Positions 47,941-60,000 of a stretch of DNA of 60,000 bases are shown here, in pieces; position 1 is the stretch's first letter, and each line of letters begins with the position of its first letter. Below the pieces are notes generated by a model that worked only from the letters and a program-made list of their open reading frames with translations, did no database searches and was not told where the DNA came from. Both the position numbers and the translations under genes were made by a program. Origin of the DNA: Membranipora membranacea (Eukaryota; Bryozoa; Gymnolaemata; Cheilostomatida; Membraniporidae); contig OU612067.1 of assembly GCA_914767715.1 (NCBI GenBank), positions 870,001 to 930,000 on the forward strand, given 5' to 3'.

Positions 47941-50500
47941 TAATATGAGAAATAAGTATTGCGGGTTTTTTAAATCAAAACAGTTGATGAATGGCATTTT
48001 TTTGGATTGTAATTGCCTATTTCTGCTTTTCAAACACAAGGGCAAGTCTAATATCCTGAGAAAATGGTCTAAAAATAGGCAGTTGTGTGTAGTTTTCCTT
48101 CCTTCCAAACAGTTCAAGTATGTGTCATTTTCAACAGGATATCTAGTTGGAGAATTCAATTGGTAGCCACAGTTGTGGTGGAGGTGGAGCATGTGCAGAG
48201 ACTCCTACCTCCATACATCAGAGAATGCCAGCTTCCATTTCTGGAAGTTCACCAGATGCCAGTGCAGTACGTCTAACCCCTTGTAAGCTATGTTGCCAAT
48301 AAATTAGGAGCTTAGGAGGGGGGAATAGTATATTCATACAAATACTTTGCATATACTTAATATCTACACTATCAAGCTCTGGGGCCTGAGGGTAATAATA
48401 ATTTTTATAAGTGACACTTACCCAACAAACGCTATCCTGCTAGTGAATAATAATGTTTGAGAGAGAACAGTTTGTTTACAATATCTGTTCTCCTGACCAT
48501 CCCATTGACAAATGTAGCCTGAAAAGAAACCTTGCCATGGGATTAATGGATATAAATAATTTCACGGTTGATGAATGTCACTTAGTAACTTAGGCGTGTG
48601 TTAAGCTGTGGCTATACACAACGATTAAATCACAGGCCGATGGCATCTGTTGACATGATCAGGCGATCTCACACTACTATACAGGCCTATGAGTTAGTAC
48701 GCAATGGTCTGTTGATTTAGATGGGGTCATAGGTCAGGTGGCTAGATTGACCGATGATACTTAATGGGCGGGCAAACAAATGACCGGATATTGATGGCAC
48801 ACTTATATCCGGGTATTTGTCACTTTGGATCTTCACCAAATAAAATTTCAGTCTTGTGTAAAATTGATTTTCCTAAGCTATACTATGGATGTCATGTCAG
48901 GACAGCTTCTATTTCCAAGTGATACAGCTATTACCTTCCATATGTTCACTACAGCACCACTCCTATCTTTGTATTTATGGTCTTTTTTATCATAAATAGG
49001 AGGATGTGACTTTACTACAGATATTATCAACTCCTTCATTTTTGATAGCCTGTCACGATTTGATAGGTGACGTGTTTAACCGCGTAATTATTGAAGCAAG
49101 CAATCAACAACCAATCAGCATAGAGGATCGTCCAGATTACTCGGGCAAAACACGAACAAGTTCGATGTCCACTCCACTCGAGTAATAACTCGTGCAGATC
49201 TGCCGATTAACCACTCGTGACCCCAAATCGATGTAAAAATTGCCTCGTGTAGCTTCAGCTTTAAGAACACATGGCTTCTGACTTCTAATATTATCATGGT
49301 TGATTGAGGTTATTTGAGGCCTTTTGCCAATTCAGTGGAATTGAGGGGCGTGTCTAGGATCAAATGACTGATTACCGGATTCAAGTACAGAGCTCGCAGA
49401 CTTATTGAAAGCAAAATCGAGTTCTAAGCAGCTACAAAATTATTGGATACATGGCTTTTTGAATATCCTTCAACAACATCAAACGGGGAAAACTTGTTTG
49501 CTAAAGGTATTACCAGTAAACTCTTTAATGATCTGATTTTGTTACAGCATCACTTCACAAGTCGACTTGCTTTTGTTGTAAACTCTGCGTTTGTGGTCAC
49601 TGGAGATGAGGTGCTTTTTGAGTTCTGCATAAAATTCTGCTGATGGATTAGATCAAAAACTATGAATCTTTTAGACAGCACGGTGTTTTATTATTCATGC
49701 GAATGAATCAATAAAGGTACATACGCACCAGGAACTAAGTGTGGGCATGGCTTTAAAGCATTTAAATCGCTCAAATATCAAAACAATTAAACCTCTGTCT
49801 TCTATCTATATGGCATGTTTTATGACGGCTGGAATGATCAGGTGCAGTTAATAAAGCAAAATAATGACAGTACTTTAAACTTTGGATGCACCATTTCTTC
49901 CAAGGTGTTCCAAAGATTTCCTTTATGTGTAAGCCACATATCAGATGGCAAAAAAATGAATCTATAGTAAAAAGTATTCGGAGGGGTTATTGAAAAAAGG
50001 TTTGCATGATTGTAAAAGGTTTATATTGGCGGTGAGTGAGATATACTCAATATGATTATCTTGTGTGAGTGTATCGCTGATTCTCTCAATATTGTTAACA
50101 ATGGATAGCACATTGTGGTTGCGTCATGAGGTATGTACGGAATTAGGAAGCACGCTGAGCATACATCACATGGGTTTCCAGTATAGAGTTTTATATGTTT
50201 ATGGGTTGAATAAATTAATTAGTTTGCTTGCTTGCCTTTAGTCAACTTTTCCAAACCTGCAGACTTTATGTGAATATTTTCTGATGATAATGTTGCACGC
50301 CTCAATGGATGAAGAGTTCTTCTTGGCACCTCCAAGCATCAGTTTTTGTTAATTTTGCGTTGGAGATGCAGGCGCTAACCATTCAACAATAAAAATAAAC
50401 CAACTCAAAAGTGCGTAGGTGTCGGTGTGTTTGGCAGGAAACTCAACAAGTAAAGCTTTTGATCGGCTTGTAATCTAATAAAAATTTTGCCTCAATGTAT
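47941..50500. other. CD225 B upstream region
   Basis: No supported gene. A block at about 48290-48600 (AATAGTATATTCA, GAGAACAGTTT, TTACAAT) is similar to about 52510-52800 upstream of locus C, marking a duplicated flank. The remaining sequence is AT-rich with no recognised features. Confidence 0.5.
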
Positions 50501-50504
50501 GATG

Positions 50505-50870
50505 ACAGCACAGTTTATCTTTTATCAAAACTGGGCCTTTCAAATCTACAGGGATATCGCTAAGATGGATCATCAACATCAGACTGCGTGTCGCAGGCAT
50601 TTCCTGCTTCAGGAAACAACAGCAGAAGAAGAAGAAAAGTAAAGTAAAGGCAAAACATGAAAATCACTTGAATTTGAAGTGATTTGTTCTCTTTGTTTAT
50701 CTGTTGGCAATGGCATCCTAACGGCTCCAGACCTTGACCTTGTCCAAACTGAATCAATCTATCACATGTGGTACAAAAAAATAAGTTTGGTGGTTGGAAA
50801 TCTTTTTAGTAGTTGAGAAGTTGTCAGATAATTTAAACATGTAACAAGCAATTACTTGACGTCTTTCAAG
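50505..50870 (+). pseudogene. Decayed copy of the SRP72 3' end
   Basis: From the intron 3' end through last exon and 3' flank this resembles 42195-42575. Shared features are a CTACAG acceptor, GGATATC then AAGATGGA, TTTCCTGCT, GGAAACAA, CAGAAGAAGAAGAA, CACTTGAAT or CAACTTGAAT, GGCAATGGC or GGTAATGGC, and AATCAATC. The exon-like part begins near 50552. Indels break the SRP72 frame soon after the shared Lys-Met-Asp/Glu. Because intron sequence is included, it arose by DNA duplication, not by retroposition. Confidence 0.85.
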
Positions 50871-51899
50871 CTTGATCTCAGGTCTCATCATGGTTTTCAG
50901 GGAATAAGCAACATGGAGGTTGATGGAGCAAATTGTTTGTGTTGTGGTCTAAGCAGAAGCAGTCAATCTTTGCCGAACTTTTTCAGAGAGAAAATGATCT
51001 CATCTGTTAGTTTATCTCTATTGGTACCTGCTTGTGTGTGACCTGATGAATCAAGACATAATGATCCAATCTAGTGTTTCTAGCTCTAGCCAGAGCGGAT
51101 TTCATAGCTGGTCTGCAGAGAGCTTAGTCTTTTGATGTGTGTCATTTCACTATATTATGTATGTACATGTATATATGTGACAACGAATTAAACCAAACCA
51201 AACCAAACCAAAGCTGATGTATCTGACTTATTTATGGATTCCAGCTGATGTTTTGTTTGACTGTAAACTGTTAACTTGAATTAATCTTTAGTTAAGGCAA
51301 TACATTTTAAGGATATTGCAAATACCCAAAGCGAAATTGCTCCTTCTTTGACATCTGGAACATACAAACATACAGCGTACAAACTACACTTCTGTTCTGC
51401 TCTGCATCTATGAGGTTACTCGGTAACAGAAAACTCGAAAATATCATGTATTGATAAAACCCTGAGCCCAATCATTTTAGCATGTTTGAAAAAAATGCCA
51501 ATGCTGAATCTGAAAAGATTTTTATCATATGGTAACTGGCTTTCCAGATTAAGTAATTTACAAAATAAAATCCTATACTGTGAGATAGAGAGGATATATT
51601 ATATATATATTAATTTTTTTATTTGACACCGACCAACATTACATGTCAAAACAAATAAGGTCATGTGAAAAATCAAAAGTGGAATTAAATGATGTTTTTA
51701 AATAAGCAACTTATGCCAACATAGTCAGTACGAAAACATCATCCTAAAATTCGGTGAAACCCTCTATTAAAGTAACACTTAATAATAAATCCGATAGGAC
51801 AGGTGCGGAGACAGCTTGTCAAAAAGATCAATACAGTCTTGCATATTAGAAATTGAAGGGATGGTGACCATTGTGTTTTATGTGGGTTAAAGTGGGTTG
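50871..51899. other. Spacer, no gene seen
   Basis: Contains a short ACCAAACCAAACCAA repeat near 51190 and AT-rich sequence. No supported exon. Confidence 0.4.
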
Positions 51900-52050
51900 A
51901 AATAGCAATTTTCTGTCTCTGTTCAAGGACTGGGACGTCAATTGAGCCCAGTAGTCAGTAGACTGCAGCGGGATTCAAACCCGAGACCCCCAACACCTGC
52001 GCATTAGAGGACAGGGGCTCTAACCAACTGAGCTAACAACCAACCAACCA
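51900..52050 (-). mobile_element. tRNA-derived SINE, copy 2
   Basis: Minus strand: TTAGCTCAGTTGGTTAGAGC (A box), GGGTTTGAATCCCGC (B box), then GCAGTCTACTGACTACTGGG shared with the copy at 39.0-39.17 kb. A GTTG-type short repeat (GGTTGGTTGGTTG) lies at the 5' end. Boundaries are approximate. Confidence 0.8.
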
Positions 52051-52248
52051 ACAGATCTGGTATCTAATTCGTATTCACTGCACTCAAGTTTAATTGTAAG
52101 ATAAAAATTAAATTGAAAATCTTAACTTAAATGACACAATTTTTATAAGTCACATGATAATATTATTATACATTGAGGCAAATAATACTGATTAAAATAA
52201 AAGAAAGCTGTTAAGTGTAATGTAAAGACCAGCGATTAGGTTTTTAAA

Positions 52249-52388
52249 TCACCACATAAAGACATTGAGTTTATGATAGATACATACATACAAGTAGCAG
52301 CCTACGACCATTACTGGCCCAATCACTAACCCTGCGACACTCAATCCAGCTGCTACCAATGCATTATATTTAGCTGTTTTCACGTCAC
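52249..52388 (-). pseudogene. CD225/dispanin-like locus C, exon 2 only
   Basis: Equivalent to exon 2 of loci A and B: acceptor, then GDVKTAKYNALVAAGLSVAG, a second hydrophobic segment (LVIGPVMVVGCYLYVC) and TGA. The frame is open. No exon 1 was found. Sequence similar to the region upstream of locus B begins only ~120 bp beyond this exon, where intron and exon 1 should be, so exon 1 seems deleted. A distant alternative first exon is not excluded. Confidence 0.65.
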
Positions 52389-53879
52389 CTACAAAGAAAT
52401 GTCAACAGTCGGTTAACGCACATGGCAAAGACCAGTCCCTCCAAAACATAACAAAATAGCAGTCTCCACTTTCTGACACTTTAGAAATTGACCGCGCCGT
52501 ACATCTGATGCTAGTGAATTAGGCACCAGGGGAGAGAATAGTATATTCAGAAAAACTTTTCATATGTTGCTGGCACCTTTGAGAGAAAATCTATATTATA
52601 TACCTACATTATCAATGTCTGATGTTAGTTATGGCCTATATGAGTGACGCTTTCCTTACCGATAGAAACCCACACGTGAAGAGTAAAGTTTGAGACAGAA
52701 CAGTTTCTTTACAATCAGTGCTTGTCCGACCGTCCTATAATCAAACCAAGTATGAAATGAAAAGTTACCTTGTGATTAAATGATAGAAATATTTACATGA
52801 ACGATTGAGGCTATAAGAGGCATTTTGCCAAGACGAAATTGTGGCATAAGACAATAGTTGCGTAAAACTGAATCTGAGACAGATCTAACGATTAACAAGT
52901 TTTTTACACCTAAAGAACTCATTTTTTCTTGAGCAATGTGACAAAGCTAAATATTGAGGCTGAATTTCCACCTATAAAGTTCTTGCTCTGCTGTTCTCCA
53001 GCAACTTGTTTATTTCTAAATTATTGGGGTTAACCAGGGAATGGCGTATTAGTCGCCCCCCTCCAATGAAGAACCCCTAGCCATCTTTTGATCATTGAGG
53101 TAAGAAAAAGAAGAGTCTTTGCTCTAAATATATCAACCAAATGATTCGTTTAGAACAAACGCTCTTCCCGCAGACCAACTCACTCTGCGATACGGATCAT
53201 GGTTGATGAAAACTTGATATGGTTCATTAAAGAAACATTTAGTCAGGTGATATCCCTGAATGGTATTGCATTGAGCGACCCCCACATAAAAGTTGCTGGA
53301 TATTTTTATGTCAGGTTTATGATAATCGCTTACTTACAACACGCTATCTGTTTAGAGTTCTTCATGTCCAATGATCGGGATGAAATGTTGCATTTTCTAT
53401 GCAAAATTATGGCAGGAAGTAAATCACTGAGTAAAACGGCTCTGCACAAACATCTAACCTATAGGATGTCTGTTAGTGTTTGTGACATAGAGATAGTGTC
53501 ATGATTGTCTCATGCAGTAGCAAGTCCTGTGGATGTGATCTCTATTACCATTCATTCTTATCAATTTGTATTCTGCTCATACAGTTTATATCTCTGCGTT
53601 TGAAGCCAAGCAGCTACAGTGCTGTCAGGTTACGTATCAGGCCACAATTACTCCTTGGGTGATGTTGAGTTGGTACAAAGTAACTCCACGGCACCTGCCG
53701 ATAAAAAATATCACTGTATCTTCTTACAGTGTACTTGACCAGCCAACCTTGTGTCGTATACAACGGTCATGACTTAGATATAATCTGTGAGTTTCTAACT
53801 TAGCTCAACACTGCGTGTAAGTAAGCTGCATAGACCTAATACACACACTGAGTAAAATAGCTTGCCAGGAAAATACAAT
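52389..53879. other. Duplicated flank of CD225 C
   Basis: Positions about 52510-52800 match the upstream flank of CD225 B. A plus-strand frame at 53199-53504 (101 codons) has no splice context or familiar content. Otherwise nothing recognised. Confidence 0.45.
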
Positions 53880-53947
53880 GCGAGTTAGTGGCATTACATT
53901 ACAACACTCAAAATTGAGTGTTTGATAATGTAATGCCACTAACTTGC
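53880..53947. repeat. Hairpin element, copy 2
   Basis: Inverted arms of about 30 bp starting GCGAGTTAGTGGCATTAC, loop near AAATTG. The same family as 45285-45352, with related 3' flanking sequence. Confidence 0.85.
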
Positions 53948-56758
53948 TTTGTCACCGTCTGAGCACTTTTACCAATACAAAATGTGTAACATGTTCTTTA
54001 TGTTTGTTTTATCTCAATATTTAGAGTTTTCTACCCATTTTTGAGACAGTCACAACTCCCACTACCATCTGCAAACAGAAAAATCCCAAATAGGCATGAT
54101 CTGTTGCAGTTGTCCATATTTTATCATAGTTTATCATATTTTTGCATGAAGAATTGCAATAAAACTTTACACAAGTAATTGCAAAAGTAATGGAGTACAA
54201 TAGAGATTGCAATGAAGTACTGAATCCACTGAATTGTGAATTTTAACCAAAATCTAGGCCTCCTACTCTTTATAGTTAAGGTGATAAAGAAAGAGTCACT
54301 GTGAGATATGATTAAAGTTAGCTTTAGTAAGTCTTAGCAGCCAATGCGCAATCATAAACTCTGACACTTTCCTTATAATAGCTGGTCTGACATGGGATTT
54401 ATGTCGGAAATGTTAGTTAGCGATGTGCAAGTGGCATGGGACCTGGTGGATTATTATCAAAGATGCAAATACTAGAATCCTACCTGCACCGAGTCTTCTG
54501 TTTGCTTTAAAATGATAAAAATTGATATGTGATGTTGACATAGGGATTCAGATGAGACATATTCCTTTGGAGATTGGTAACGCTATATTGAACCATAGCT
54601 CACCATTACATAAGACAATTCTCTACTTCATAGCGCACCGTTATTGTCTAAAATATTATCAGTATAAATTTAGACCACACAAGTCTGACAGTTTACTCCT
54701 CAGTGGGCATGATGGCTGCTAACTAAAGTCTAATATAAACAACAGTGTATCTCTAGCATCAATACTAACATCCCGAAGGTCAGAAGAGAGGTCAAGAAAA
54801 CATTGCCACCAGATGTTGCATCTCATCACGCACAGTCAGACTAGGGGCTAATCCACAGTCAGACCAGAGGCCAATCCACTCCACTATCTACCATACAAAG
54901 AATATCACTGGCAGAGTCACGTATCCGAGCAGTGATCACAACCTCATGTTCTACAGGGTCAGTACTTAGATAGATAGAGATAGCACTCCGGGGACAAACT
55001 CAACTCACAGCAAAGTGAGCTTCTGGGTAAGTAAACTTTTCACAATGTTGTCTTTATTATTTTCAAAGATAGCACAAAATCTTGGAAAAAAATTCACTGA
55101 TTGATTGATTAATTTGTTTCTACTTTCTATCGCTAACACTAAGGTACTGCAAAAAGAGGATGCATGGTAACTCCACACAAAAATGGTCTCGAGTAGACAT
55201 CAACTTCACTAAGCAATATTATTAAATAAGTGAAGTGAAGTGAAGCGACATTTAATGAACTTCCTCTCATGGAATCATTGATCTATCACTCTAAAATTTT
55301 AACTGGATTATGTAGAAACACTTATAAGAATATGAGTAACATACTGAGATCAGGATGTGAACAGAACCAAGCAGTGACACAGCATCAAATTCACAGAAAA
55401 AAACTTATGGTTATGAAATTTTGATTTGTTAATTGAATTTTCTTAGACATCCAGTACTAGTAAAATATTGCCATTTGTATAAATTAATGTTATAACTAGA
55501 TCAGGAGTGGATTTCTGCGACCAATCCTTGTCCCTAAAGCCCTCCAATGGAGGCAAACAATAAAGAAAACACTAATAAGCATTAATGGATCATTATTATA
55601 GGGGTAGGACGCAGACATGATAATTATTATTAAATCTATGGGCTAGGATAATTTAGGCTACAATATCAGAAGTTATCTCTTTATTTCTAACCAACTACCA
55701 ACTTTATCAGTAGAGAAGCTGTTTCTGTTTTATGTTCTGAGTGTGCGATTACTACAGTGTGATTATTACAGCGTAATAATTGCCTAATGTCCATTCTATT
55801 ATTCAAATGTCATTATCACTCTTGTTGTCATAGGAAAGCATGAACGTAACCAGTGACATGTTATAATCGAGATAAATGTCCTCTCCCAAGGCTCTGTTCT
55901 GTACTAGGTTTATGAACTCGGTCATAATGGTTTGTTAACACCACAATCTGACGGGATTCTATCTCAGCTTGTCATAATAGTTTTGAGAAGGGCTGTCAGC
56001 AGAAAAAACAGGCTAACTGGCATACAATAACCAATGACAATAGTAATAATATATATGGCTGATCATGGCTTAGCGCTTGTTGAAACAGCCCCCTATGTAA
56101 TATTCTCCGTCCAGAATCTTCAACTATGTTTGTCCACACTAAAGATACTTTCGCCCGTTCTACTATTCCGTGATAGTGTTAGTGTAGTGTAGTGATAGTG
56201 TTATCGATAAAACTAATCTCTGCAATATTAAAATACCCATGTGATATCCAGTCAGCCACAAATGGAAGCATTGACAAGCACATATTATGTCGGATAAATT
56301 TATAAATGGAAATTGGCAGCTGACAACTGCCTGGCAGCATATTTCATTATTGACAGCCCTTAATGTTATTGAGCGGCAGCAGTTCACTATTCATGTTTCT
56401 GTAGTTGATAATCTTAAATCAGCTTTTCTCAAGGGATAAACCTTCTCGGTTAATTGGCAATTCTAAATAATTCATTCTCAATCAGTGTAAGGAATACGTG
56501 ATGTCAACGGCACCACTTCATCTACTAGATTCAGAGTATGAGCTAACTATGCGCCAGCAACAAGCGAGCATTGATTTTCAAAACATTTTCATCACAGTAT
56601 AATGTAACTATTCTTAAACTAATCAACAGAATTATCACAATGTGCTTTTTACCGTGTAGTTAGTCACATCGGCAGTGATAAGAGAGACAGCGTCAGCAGC
56701 AGCGTCAGCAGCAGAGTCAGCGTGAGAGCTGACGAGGTGAGATAGTCACAGCATAACC
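53948..56758. other. Spacer before the 56.8-kb gene
   Basis: No supported gene. A plus-strand frame of about 65 codons (about 54773-54970) lacks ATG and clear splice sites. A donor-like GGGTAAGT near 55024 could end a 5' UTR exon of the next gene. The 56,690-56,740 stretch is CAGCAG/GTCAGC-rich, probably 5' UTR. Confidence 0.4.
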
Positions 56759-57005
56759 ATGACGGAAAGAGAAGGATTACAACGCAGACCGGCGGCAGAG
56801 AAAAAATCTCGTAGTGCCGGCGAGGAAGAAGAGATAGGTAGCCTTAGTCCCACATTACGGCGCTACAGAGCAGGTGTGGGCAGGCGTGCGAGACACTCCG
56901 CACCTGACTTATCGTTCGGAGGGAAAGTAGACACAGAACTATTAAATGCGTATCAGAGGAACCTAGAGCTGGCTAGAGTGAACGAACCTGCAGTTCGATC
57001 CTACG
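56759..57005 (+). CDS. First coding exon of an unknown gene
   Basis: ATG at 56759, 82 codons, then a good phase-1 donor (TACG|GTGAGT). It follows a GC-richer, CAGCAG-containing probable 5' UTR. The peptide is highly charged: MTEREGLQRRP, an EEEE run, SLSPTLRRYR, then RRARHSAPDLSFGG (a 14-3-3-like RxxHSAP context), ending NAYQRNLELARVNEPAVRSY. No signal peptide. I could not find the next exon before the window ends, so the intron is long or the following exons are small. Family not recognised. Confidence 0.65.
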
Positions 57006-59309
57006 GTGAGTGTGAACACGATATAGTCATATGTTGGGTATCCTCAAATCTTACAAACCTCAAATCACAATGGAAATAGCAAATTCATCAAGGGGTTGAG
57101 TTGAAAACTGGATCCATACAAATCGGCAAAAAGATATGAAAACAGATTTAAATTAACCCAAAGAGTTTCATGACTTATAAAGTTTTTATTGTTTGGGCAA
57201 AGAGAAAAGGCATTGAGGCATTGGACCATTGACGAATCAACAATCTTACAAAATAGAAATATGTATGGCAGTTTAAAAAATCTACGGTCGTATGTTGCAC
57301 CAACTAAAAGTATTTAATAATATGCGTAATATGAATCGTTCTCAAATTTTCGGAGAGCTAAGGGCAGAATTTAAAAATGTATTCTATTTACAGGGTAGGT
57401 AACTGAAGGATATATAATGTCGAATATATCCATCAATCCTTAGTCTACGACAAGATTTTCAGTTCTGGTTAGTGGATGATTCATACACAAACTGACAGGA
57501 CATATACTTTTCTTTTTTCCAAGAGTGTCCAAGTCTATGAAAAAAAAGGTCACTTGGGGCAGGAAGGGGTCTAGAGTTTGTGGGGGGGGGGGGGAGGTGG
57601 GGCACTCAATTTTGAGGGAAGACAATGTGACATGACCACATTGAGAGAAGGAACAATGCAGTATAAAGGTCACAGGGTCGTCACCTGACTCGGAAGCTTG
57701 TGATTCTCACTGCTAATTTCACTACTCGTTTCCCTGTTTTTTCCCTTTGAAAACATTATGTTGTCAATATTAATAACATCTCACTGTGGAATCAATAAAC
57801 GTATTATTTTATAAAAACAACTTTGTTTACCAACAGTTTTTAAGCTGTGTAGCAGTGAGAGGAGGTGAATATCCCACCTGCAAATCAAGGAGAGATCCGA
57901 GGGAATTAAACAGACTAATCTAGTCTCAAGTAGCTCGGTGCTGAGGAGATTTGCCTCTCAATCAATAGCATTATCAGCGATTATAATTATCAACTATGTG
58001 ATTTCTAAATTTAGACTTATTTGATTATCCCTCGAGGTTAGTAAACAATCCAACAACTGGGAGCAAAAAGGTTAATTTATAGGCAAAAGGATAAAGTTTG
58101 GTTATAATATAATAGTACAGACAAAGCAATACTTTCTTTTCCTAAGGAAACCCCTACATACTAATATAAACACAGTCTGTACTCTTTTTAGTAAGTTATG
58201 TCGCACCAAAGACAGGATATTATGAGTAAATATTTAGCATAGGATGACCTTTGACACCTGCTTTCACCCAGAGTATATATCACGATTTCTAACCAGGGGG
58301 TCCTTCAATGTATAACTTCCAAGTTGTCATGCTCCATGTTTCGTACAGTGTAAAAACTATCAAGTTTAGACTTTGCTAGATTTAAAACTTTATACTCCAA
58401 TGATTCTAAACATGAAATTAGAATATCACTTCCTCGTATTAAACTTAGATTGCCAATCCTCTGAGATGACTTGCCGCCCTTGGGAGCTCCCCCCCCCCCT
58501 ACCCAGCTAATATTATCATCATGTATCTAAGGTTCACAGGCTGCTGCTCTGATCAGAATTCAAGTATTTGGAGTTACATTTTCTTGAGTGAAGCAAGCTG
58601 ACCCCTGGATGAATTTGTTGACAGATGCTGTAGCATAATCCTACCACACGCCTTGTTCAGTAACTCAACCAATAAAATACTTTGACATATGGTTTATTGC
58701 AAAAGCTGAAAACATTATGAGCTGAGTGAACCTGAGTGAGTAAAATGTCAAATAAAAACAATGTGTCGAGAATAATAATGGATCAAACAAATTCGATTCT
58801 GTATAAAATACGTAATTTAATTTTACATGTATGATATTTTGAATAAAATCGATGAAATGTGGAACAAAAATCCTCCACATGACATAACAGTATGCGTAGA
58901 AGAAAGTTAGATGTCTGACGCACTGGCATATCCATCACTGAAATCATCAAGCAAAACCCGGTCTCTAAAAAGAATAGAACAGTATATAATATGTACTTAA
59001 CAAATTGATTTCTAATAATCACTCCTGTAGGCTGTAGAATTTCTTAAGTATTTAGATGATCAATCATTACGCAAAATAACAGGCACCAATTATTAGTTTC
59101 TATCCTGTCATGTTTCACCCACTAAAGTTTCACTTATTAATGGAGTACATTAACAGAGCGGATAAATAGCTTTCTAAATTGCAAAACCCAAGAGTGTTTT
59201 ACTGTCAAGGTTTCGAAATTGTTATGAACACACTAATTATTGAAATAATTGGTCTTTAATCATTTACGCCTAGTAGGCATTAGGAGATGCAGTTATCACT
59301 TTTTGCTAC
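57006..59309. other. Probable large intron or intergenic
   Basis: AT-rich with a G run near 57,582 and a C run near 58,490. On the minus strand at about 58918-58975 a short frame after CTTTTTAG (DRVLLDDFSDGYASASDI, stop) could be a terminal cytoplasmic-tail exon for the gene at 59.3 kb, but phases did not match cleanly. Confidence 0.35.
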
Positions 59310-59483
59310 CTTGATGTTGTGTTGAGCTGGGGGCACATTGTAGGACACATTGTAGTTTTGCGCAGGTAAATCGAATATGAAATGGAATATTCCAATCACC
59401 CACGATGCTAACACAATCACCTCAATCACATCAACAAGGCAAGATGGGTACAACCAGTGGTGGTTCGGACGGTTACAATCTGC
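59310..59483 (-). CDS. Probable transmembrane exon, unidentified gene
   Basis: 58-codon frame between an acceptor-like AACAAG and donor-like AAG|GTAGCA, phase 0 at both ends. It has Cys (ADCN), an aromatic start (HHWLYPSC), a membrane-length hydrophobic stretch (VIEVIVLASWVIGIFHFIF), then DLPAQNYNVSYNVPPAQHN. It is compatible with a small multi-pass membrane protein. Neither neighbouring exons nor family are certain. Confidence 0.35.
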
Positions 59484-60000
59484 CTTGTTAGTTTTATCCA
59501 AAAAATGATAGTACGCAGTTTTTGCGAATAGTCAATGATACTTAGGTTTTAGTAACCTTCTGCTAGTTAAAGATGTACAGGTGTAAGTAGCTGGTACATT
59601 AGATTAGTGAACAGGATGACCATCTGTCTGTCTGTCTCATTTAATCATTTACTTGACAGCCAGACTAGTAGTGAGGTGCATACACATTGACTTTGTATTC
59701 TGGTTTTTAATGAGGAGGCTTGTAATGACGAAGTCTCAAATCATGCAGTAAAATATTTGGTTTGTATTCAAAATTTTACACACAGAAATGAGTTATTGTT
59801 TAAAATATTAGGAATGAAATGGCTACTCGATTATTATCTGCAAAGCCTGAAACGGAATCAAAATAATCAACAAACAAACTCAACAAACTATTAATGAGTT
59901 ATCCTCTTTCTATTCATGAGAAGATAACTATTATAGTCAATATTTAAAAAATGAGAGTAACAAATGGATGGATAGATATATTACAATCACTGACAAACAA

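Noticed and set aside
53199-53504. 101-codon plus-strand frame
   Set aside because: No splice or promoter support and no recognisable content; likely chance.
54773-54970. About 65-codon plus-strand frame ending YRVST
   Set aside because: No start codon and no good splice sites; may be 5' UTR of the next gene or chance.

Overview
The window is nuclear DNA from an animal. Genes are split by many short GT-AG introns (one looks GC-AG), and the identifiable proteins are metazoan: a conventional protein kinase C, a PLAC8-family protein, a prenylcysteine oxidase, the signal-recognition-particle subunit SRP72 and a CD225/dispanin cluster. The sequence is AT-rich, with tRNA-headed SINEs, foldback elements, minisatellites and poly-G/C runs. 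An invertebrate is likely; I cannot name the phylum. All exon models were built by hand from reading frame, splice consensus and phase agreement.

Layout. 0.2-5.0 kb (+): a repeat protein of four Cys/Trp modules, each split over two exons; one intron holds a 0.9-kb 32-bp minisatellite. 5.9-8.8 kb (+): an unrecognised 345-residue protein. 9.3-12.1 kb (-): a predicted secreted Cys-rich protein, plus a decayed copy of one of its exons and an orphan exon. 12.8-25.4 kb (-): a complete conventional PKC (C1A-C1B-C2-kinase-V5) with two alternative last coding exons. 26.7-28.1 kb (-): a PLAC8 protein with a long polar N-terminus. 29.0-33.5 kb (-): prenylcysteine oxidase. It is divergent from SRP72 (33.8-42.4 kb, +), with 271 bp between start codons. 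42.7-53.9 kb: three CD225 loci (one intact, one frameshifted, one lacking exon 1) and a decayed duplicate of the SRP72 3' end, consistent with segmental duplication. 56.8 kb (+): a first coding exon of an unknown gene. 59.3 kb (-): a probable transmembrane exon.

There is no operon-like logic, as expected for an animal genome. Two neighbours, SRP72 and prenylcysteine oxidase, share a short divergent promoter region. The most notable observations are the paired V5 exons of the PKC, which predict isoforms with very different C-termini; the Cys/Trp module protein; the 195-residue secreted protein; and a 37-bp perfect hairpin flanked by 7-bp direct repeats that is present in only one of two tandem copies.
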